DNA from: Cryptomeria japonica | Taxonomy: Eukaryota; Streptophyta; Pinopsida; Cupressales; Cupressaceae | Assembly: GCF_030272615.1 (NCBI RefSeq) | Contig: NC_081407.1 | Span: forward strand, 380,143,179 to 380,207,178 | Reading direction: 5' to 3' | DNA: 64,000 bases | Part shown: piece after piece, positions 58,038 to 64,000 of the stretch | How the letters are laid out: each line of letters opens with the position of its first letter | How positions within the stretch are numbered: the first letter of the stretch is position 1 | The notes under the pieces: model-generated | What the model was told of the DNA's origin: nothing | What the model saw: only the letters and a program-made list of their open reading frames with translations | Databases searched by the model: none | Made by a program: the position numbers and the translations under genes

Positions 58038-58329
58038 CTGCATCACCCAAGCATGTTATTAAACCATTAAAACACATTTGTACATAGATAAACATAAAAT
58101 AAAATTTCACATTTTTTCAATTTTGTAATCTCTTTCTCACATTAGACATTTTCTTATCATTAAATTTAAAGAAAATTATTGTATTTTTTCAATCAATTTG
58201 TAATTAGTTAAAATTCTAATATTCTCTAGATTAAAATTGAAGATCATTTCTATTATTTCAAGACTTTCAATTTCACGGATCTTTCCTATTATCAATTATA
58301 TTTTCTTGAAGTATTTTTTAGATTAAAAA

Positions 58330-58611
58330 GCAGCCAAAATGCAAGGGGGCTGACCCATAGCAACATTAAGAAGATCAGTGGCAAGACCACTGACCGCATA
58401 TAAACAACAGATTACAGCCTTTTGCCTCTATCAAAAACAACTATCATTCTACGAGAGTTTATCAGAGTTAAAGTAGTAATAAGCAGAGTTTTAGATATTT
58501 GCCACGCAGGGCAATAAACATAGAAACTTAAACAAAAGCATAGGCTAAACCTATCCGCCCATAGGCTACTAACCATAAACAAAAAACCAGTATCCCTCTG
58601 CATTCAGAGCA
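58330..58611 (-). other. Probable 3' untranslated region of the coiled-coil ORF block
   Basis: Non-coding; less AT-rich than its flanks, in keeping with the ORF at 58612-59112. It ends near a T/A-rich junction at about 58320, which may be the 3' boundary of the inserted unit. Confidence 0.4.
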
Positions 58612-59112
58612 TTACTTCTTTTTCCCATGGCTCCTCTTGGGGAGGAGCTTTCTTGCCCATTCCTTGGTGAGGAATTTGAACAGGGCCTTGTAGTCCTCGT
58701 CATCCTTGCCTTTACCTTTGGACGCACTTTCTTGCATGAGGCACAGAGTGGTAGCTGAGCAACGCATAACATTCAACACAAATTTTGAAACATCATGCAT
58801 TTTGGACTCCGTCGCCTCCAGTCTGCTAGTGATATCCTGCACATTAACCGCAAGGGCCTCCACCTTTTTCTCGAGCTCCGCCAGGTTGTTTTCCTCCTCT
58901 TTTATGCTACTCGCCTCCTCGACAACCATCATTTTATCCAATCTGAAAGTCGGGGAGGGAAAATGTGTAGGCTTCAGACTCTTCGAAGAGGTGGGGCTTT
59001 CAGAAGCCTGGGTGGAGTTGACAGAGTGAGGGGTCGGGTTATGGTGGAGCGAGACCACATTACCAGTCGGGATGGAATTATTAGTGTCATGCGAAGAGGA
59101 GGGGTCTCTCAA
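58612..59112 (-). pseudogene. Coiled-coil ORF, 5'-incomplete, unknown
   Basis: An uninterrupted minus-strand frame of about 166 codons with no clear ATG at its start. A Ser/Pro/Thr-rich N-terminus (TQASESPTSSKSLKPTHFPS) precedes a coiled coil (NNLAELEKKVEALAVNVQDI, TSRLEATESKMHDVSKFV). The C-terminus is basic (WARKLLPKRSHGKKK). No enzyme motif. It is similar in size and plan to 51874-52475. Its higher GC content than the flanks suggests a later insertion, possibly in the intron upstream of the exon at 57827-58037. It may be a LINE ORF1-like or gag-like protein of a non-autonomous element. Confidence 0.5.
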
Positions 59113-60630
59113 GATTTTTCCAAGGGTTTAGAGGAATATTTTCTTGGAGTGTTGTAATATATAAGCAATCTGAATTTGTTCTAAACCACTTATTGTTTTG
59201 TTATAATCTATTTATTCTTTATGCTAATAATTTTTTTAATATAAAAATTTATAATTTAAAAATATTAAATCTAAGCTTATTAAACTTTATTTTCTAAATA
59301 TTATTAATTATTATAATTGAGATGAATCGATTAAAAAAATGTGTTTATTTTTCCATGAAATTAAAGAATTTATGATTTATATTTACAAAATAAGAAAATC
59401 AATTCAATAAAATATACAAATATCTATAAATATTTATTAAACTTAATTTTAGAAAATAAATATAATATTAAATTTATCATGACCAACTATTTTTATATTC
59501 TTATACCTGCTAATGGAAGGTGGATATGGAGGTCTTTAATATATTCTCCGCCTAAATTTATATATACAATATTAAGAAGATGGAACATTAAAAGATTGAA
59601 TTTTCATACATGTAATTTTTGTTTAATGTATGGATTATTATTGCTTTGTATCATTATTTGTATATGTTTTTGAAGTTGTTAGTCACCTTCTTGAAATGTG
59701 TTATTATACACTTACATTTATTGAATTGTAGAAAATGCATTGTAATAGGAAATTTTGAAATGAAGATTTACAAATAGATTATCCAATAGGAACTATCTAA
59801 TAACATTATATAAAGGTTCTTGTGAGATTATAGAAGTAGTAGGGGTTGCTTTTCTTGTATATATCATAGTAGAATATTTATTAAAGGAGGTTCATTATCC
59901 ATTCTAATAATAAATAATGAAGAACGAGCAATTATGCTTTTGAAGGTCTTAAGCTAGCATATATGCTAGAAGCTAAAATGTTGTTATGGAGGTGAATTAT
60001 TGATCGTAAATAATGTGGAGGAAAAAAAAACTTTCATTACCAGATTTTAAAATATGGACCCAATGTCACTCTATGCTTGGGCTATATACTAAAATGACTA
60101 GTGTGGGGCTTTTAATCTCTTTTTATCTAAGATAAATAAAAAATGAAAAATCCATTGAACAAATTTGGAGATGTAAATTTTGGAAAATATAAGAGGAAAT
60201 GACAAGAGAAAAGTAAACAATGATAAAATCAAAAGAATAAAATTGATAACAAAAGCTAATGAAATTATTATATATTTTTAATCAATAATAGATAATAATT
60301 TTATTAATAGAAAATATTAAAAGGTACATAAGCATAGATAAACATCAACCAATCCAACATTAAACCCTCAATTAGATCCAACCTTTACACCCAAAAAGCC
60401 CTAAATACACCCACCATTATTGAGACTTTACAAAATTTTGGTTGTTTCAATACTCTCTTGATTTTCTTCTAATGGAGATGGAAATATTTTTTGACTTATA
60501 CCATTAGTTTCCTTTAACATTCACTTGGACTATAAATGAAAGTAATACTTATGACATTAAATAATCAACAACACCTAGATATTGTGTACACAACCAAGAG
60601 AGATTATCTACCTAGATTCTATATAAGATA
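59113..60630. other. AT-rich non-coding DNA
   Basis: No gene supported. The 64-codon frame at 59479-59673 is aromatic-rich and lacks motifs. A stretch at about 59930-60120 (AGAACGAGC...TATGGACCCAATG) could be a decayed LINE RT remnant, but I cannot show it. Confidence 0.4.
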
Positions 60631-60639
60631 CATGTTTTA

Positions 60640-60930
60640 ATTCATGAGTTATTAAGAGTGGGCCTTGGAAAGATCTTTTTTGGGTTAGAAAGGTGTGTAA
60701 AGATTTGAAATGGATGTTAGTTGGGAAATTTAAGAGTTCTTTTATTCTAAGTGAAAAGAGAGGAGGCAAGTAAATATTCTCTAATAGTATGGAAGATTTA
60801 GAAAAATTTGTATCTAAAAATGGACTCATAGATCTGTTGAACTAAAAGGGTCTAGTTTTATGTGATAAATGGAAGAGTAGAAGGAAAGAATTATTCAAGT
60901 CAAGATTGTTGATTTTAAATGAAAATTGAA
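60640..60930 (+). pseudogene. LINE endonuclease fragment
   Basis: The plus-strand frames read DLFWVRKVCKDLKWMLVGKF, then LSEKRGGK, stop, FSNSMEDLEKFVSKNGLIDL. This follows the EN-domain pattern of plant LINEs, where a KW..VGDFN motif precedes SEKRGG and a M.DF..F....LIDL segment. The catalytic GDFN is changed to GKFK and stops are present, so it is a dead fragment. No other LINE domain is attached. Confidence 0.6.
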
Positions 60931-62420
60931 ATGCAAATTTATATTTTATTGAAGACTGAACTCGTGACTTTAAAATACTAATTTTATGAATAACTAATGA
61001 AAACTAAAATGCAACTTTATATTTTATTAAAAGATGAGGACATGATTATAGAATACTAATTTGTAATTACATATTATAGATTTTTATTACTCAAATTACC
61101 TAGACTATAGTAAGAGCATACACCTATGAAAACCTAGGACTCAAATTCTATTTCAAACCATAAAATCACTTAATCCTTGCAATAAGACATCTTGCTAGCT
61201 CTATAGTAGACCACACTAAACTTTTATGTTAAAAATTAATAATCTTTTGAAATCTAACTGTAGAATTATAACACTTAGAATTTTTTATTAGCACACTAAA
61301 GATGTACATAGCTATAAAGACATGTTATCATGAACAAACATTTTAAAGTGGAAGAGAAAGTCACTTTTGAGGGACCCAAAAAGTGAGAATGGCCCACTTA
61401 ACACTCTTAAATGGTTGGATGGATCTTGCTATTTGGATAGGTGGGAATCCTATAGTTAATTCTTAACATAGCTAACATCATGGCACAAACAAGCACATGT
61501 GCTTTCTTTTCTTCCTTTTGCATGAAATATGATGGAGGAAATATTACTCAAGAAGTGGGACCCTTAACTATATCCAATTAGATGGTAATTGTTTATATCT
61601 AGATACTTATCTTTTCATTTCATTAGGCATATCCATACCCCATTTCATTCTTCTTTCTTGTCTGGTTGGGATAAGAATTGGTTCTCCTTCAATTCAAGCT
61701 TTTAAGAAATGTAGCTCTATCATATAGTAATATTCTATTTATCGCAGATATTAGTAATGAGGTATGTTAAAGATACATATCCATACTTTGGGTAATAATA
61801 GTTCTAAAACATGTCTTGAGATATTCAAAGAATTAATCTATACATGGAATAAAAAATATTGTAAATATGTTAGCATAATCTTCAAATTCAAACTAAAACA
61901 AAGTTATATTGTTAGATAAAACCAAATTTACAACATTTAAGGACATTCATCATTCTCTTGATAGGCCATGATATTGTTGTGAATCTAGTGATTTGGATAT
62001 CAAAGGCACAATTATTTCTAATTAGAAATGAAATTGGAGTATCTTCTAAACCAAATTTCTTTAGAAAGTATTCTTTGATGGTATATTATATTTCTCCCTT
62101 TGATGGCTTTGATGGCTCTAACAAATCAATTTCATAGTTATCTCTAATCAATCTTCTTAAATTCATTATCCAATTATACAATATCCAAACATATAATATT
62201 AGCTCAATACTTGGTGTTTCTATTTGAGGCAGAGTTCTATTATCTTAAACCATTAGAACTCAATATTCAATTTCGTCTATAATAGTTGCAAATTTTCTAG
62301 TTAGAGTATCAACTAAAGGATTATTTTCCCCTTTTATCCATTTAGTATCAAAATCATACCCCAAGAATTCAAAATACCAATAAAAAAAAAAATCCTTCCT
62401 TATGTTATATCCTTATTTGG
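60931..62420. other. AT-rich non-coding DNA
   Basis: No gene or strong repeat recognised. A GCACATGTGC palindrome lies at about 61493-61502. Confidence 0.45.
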
Positions 62421-62429
62421 ATTCTTTTT

Positions 62430-63045
62430 CCTAAGATTTCTCATAGGCTGGTTATTTGTTCATACATTGCCAATCTCCACTCCGTCAAACAAGGATGACA
62501 CAATATACCTTCCACCCACTGAACACCACGTTAGCACCACCTCATCAATCACAAGTCATTTGATCCAGTCATAATAGCCTCGTCACATGTTTGGCCAAAT
62601 CATCTGCCACAAAATTGCCCTCTCTATACACATGGATGATTTTGAATCCTTCAAAGTTTCCCACCAACTCCCATATCAACTTGATCCATTTCCTAAGTCT
62701 CCAATTTGGAGTTGTTTTATGTCGGACCACATTGACCATTATGAGGAACTTTTCATCCAAATGCACTTGATTTACTTTTAATTCTAGTCCAAACTTCAAC
62801 CTAACCAAAATTGTACATCATTGTTTGTTGTTATGCCTAAGCATTTTGATCTCTGATCGAGAACCACCCCTTTGTGATCCATTGTAACGTACCATGCACC
62901 ACTAACTCTAGGATTGCCTTGGGAGGCCCCATCAAATTTGATTTTCACCCAAACATACTTTGGTTCCTCCCAAACTACTCCCTCATGTGGATTCGAAGGA
63001 ATATTAACCTTCCTAACAACATTAACAGAGGAAATTCACATTTTT
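62430..63045 (-). pseudogene. LINE RNase H fragment
   Basis: The minus-strand frame has WVKIKFDGASQGNPRVSGAW (about 62890-62950), the first RNase H block with its catalytic Asp, then VTMDHKGVVLDQRSKCLGIT. After a frameshift comes LRKWIKLIWELVGNFEGFKI and IHVYREGNFVADDLAKHVTR (62569-62660), the last RNase H block with its ADDLA motif. This is the plant RVT_3/RNase H found at the end of LINE ORF2, as at 14253-14700. The rest of the element is absent. Confidence 0.8.
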
Positions 63046-63708
63046 ACTTTTGATCTATATATGAATATATGTATAAAATTTAATTTAATTAGTTGACTCT
63101 AACTTGCATTAATTTCTTATTGTTAGTTGATGACATGCATAGTCTAACATGACATGGTATAAGCACAATGTATCTATCAATTTATGGCATCACTGGATAT
63201 CTTATAACAATCAAAACAAGATTATATTATAATGATGGGATTGCAAAAAATTAGTTCTTTTTGTAATCAAATTTGATATATTATAGAAATAGACCTATTG
63301 GAATTCTACAATGGCAATTCGAGACAAAGACTCACGTCATGCCCATCTACATAAAAGTTAAAACACAACAAACATAAGTACATATAGAAATAAAATATGA
63401 AAACATATTTTTTAATTTTACTTTGTGAATGAGAAAAAATAAATATTATTATAAATTAATTAATTTTTATTTAATAGGAAAAAATTCCAAGACATCGTAT
63501 TTTTAAAATATATATTAATGTTTACAAATGAAACTATTAGAAATAAAAAATAACTCTGAAATAAATAAAATAGATTTAAAATAAAATAAAATAAAAACCT
63601 AAATTAATATTTTTTAAAAAATAGATAAATAATTATACAAGCGAACGTCTTGTACTATTTATTGTTGTTGTAAAGGGTGTAAAGATGTTTAAAAACCAGC
63701 CATAAGTG
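63046..63708. other. AT-rich non-coding DNA
   Basis: No gene seen. Very high A+T with A runs around 63380-63630. Confidence 0.5.
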
Positions 63709-63882
63709 TATGATAGTTGAGATTGGAGAAGGTTAAAATCAGACTTGGATTTCTTATGATTACCTTGTTTTGCTTTGTACTTTTGAATGGAATGGTATGA
63801 TAGTTGAGATTGGAGAAGGTTAAAATCAGACTTGGATTTCTTATGATTACCTTGGTTTGTTTTGTACTTTTGAATGGAATGA
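63709..63882. repeat. 87-bp tandem duplication, two near-identical copies
   Basis: The block starting TATGATAGTTGAGATTGG at 63709 recurs at 63796 with only about three differences, including GTTTTGCTTTG against GGTTTGTTTTG. No coding potential. Confidence 0.95.
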
Positions 63883-64000
63883 AATGTTTGCGGTTAGTTA
63901 TTTGTAGTCATTTCTATTTTTGCTATTAATGGAATTTTATTTAAAAAATACGATTATAGTATAGTTAGTGTAATTTCACAGTTGAGAATAGTCTTGACAT

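Noticed and set aside
58706-59157. Plus-strand frames opposite the coiled-coil ORF
   Set aside because: Shadows; the minus-strand frame has the coiled-coil periodicity and basic tail.
59930-60120. Possible LINE RT remnant
   Set aside because: A few residues look suggestive but no RT motif could be placed with confidence.

Overview
This window looks like nuclear DNA of a seed plant, probably a gymnosperm/conifer (inference). It is AT-rich and almost wholly made of old, nested, broken transposable elements. The only host-gene material is exon-like fragments and processed gene pieces. There is no bacterial-style gene organisation. The retrotransposon primer-binding sites are of the plant initiator-Met tRNA type (TGGTATCAGAGC). 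Nearly every long reading frame is interrupted by stops or frameshifts, so most calls below are pseudogenes.

Layout. 1-721: end of an LTR of one retrotransposon, inserted into the 5' LTR of a Ty1/copia element (722-7167) that has a degenerate gag-protease-integrase-RT-RNase H region and a full 3' LTR. That copia element ends 14 bp before a good splice acceptor and a 50-codon terminal-exon-like frame (7182-7336). 7340-12480: repeats, namely palindromes, a foldback element, a 226-bp tandem repeat, microsatellites and an 11-copy array with a ~122-bp unit. Weak minus-strand exon candidates flank these repeats. 13729-18600: a minus-strand LINE with EN, RT and RNase H. 18600-22091+: an LTR retrotransposon whose gag N-terminus is replaced by an intronless copy of the cohesin regulator PDS5, followed by a gag zinc knuckle and an unclassified coiled-coil frame. 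22091-25560: non-coding LTR-like DNA. 25577-28395: hAT-type transposase pseudogene.

29255-39663 (minus): a degenerate frame of about 1,300 codons with helical, G-patch-like and coiled-coil parts, which I do not recognise. It is split by a 6.4-kb LTR element (30754-37181) in the same orientation. That element has no pol; it carries a coiled-coil/four-zinc-knuckle ORF and a second large unknown ORF. 40210-44870: two related minus-strand ORFs of unknown function and a processed ribosomal protein eL22 pseudogene. 47087-48540: minus-strand Ty3/gypsy gag-protease with PBS and LTR. 49500-57800: mainly LTR-like non-coding DNA, a coiled-coil ORF and a large GA microsatellite. 57827-58037: a possible terminal exon of a DUF1218-like membrane protein. 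58612-59112: another coiled-coil ORF. 60640-60930 and 62430-63045: LINE fragments. 63709-63882: a very recent 87-bp tandem duplication.

The most interesting points are the PDS5-gag chimera, the pol-less element with its unknown ORFs, and the interrupted G-patch/coiled-coil frame. None has an intact reading frame here, so all are best read as traces of element families whose active members would lie elsewhere in the genome.
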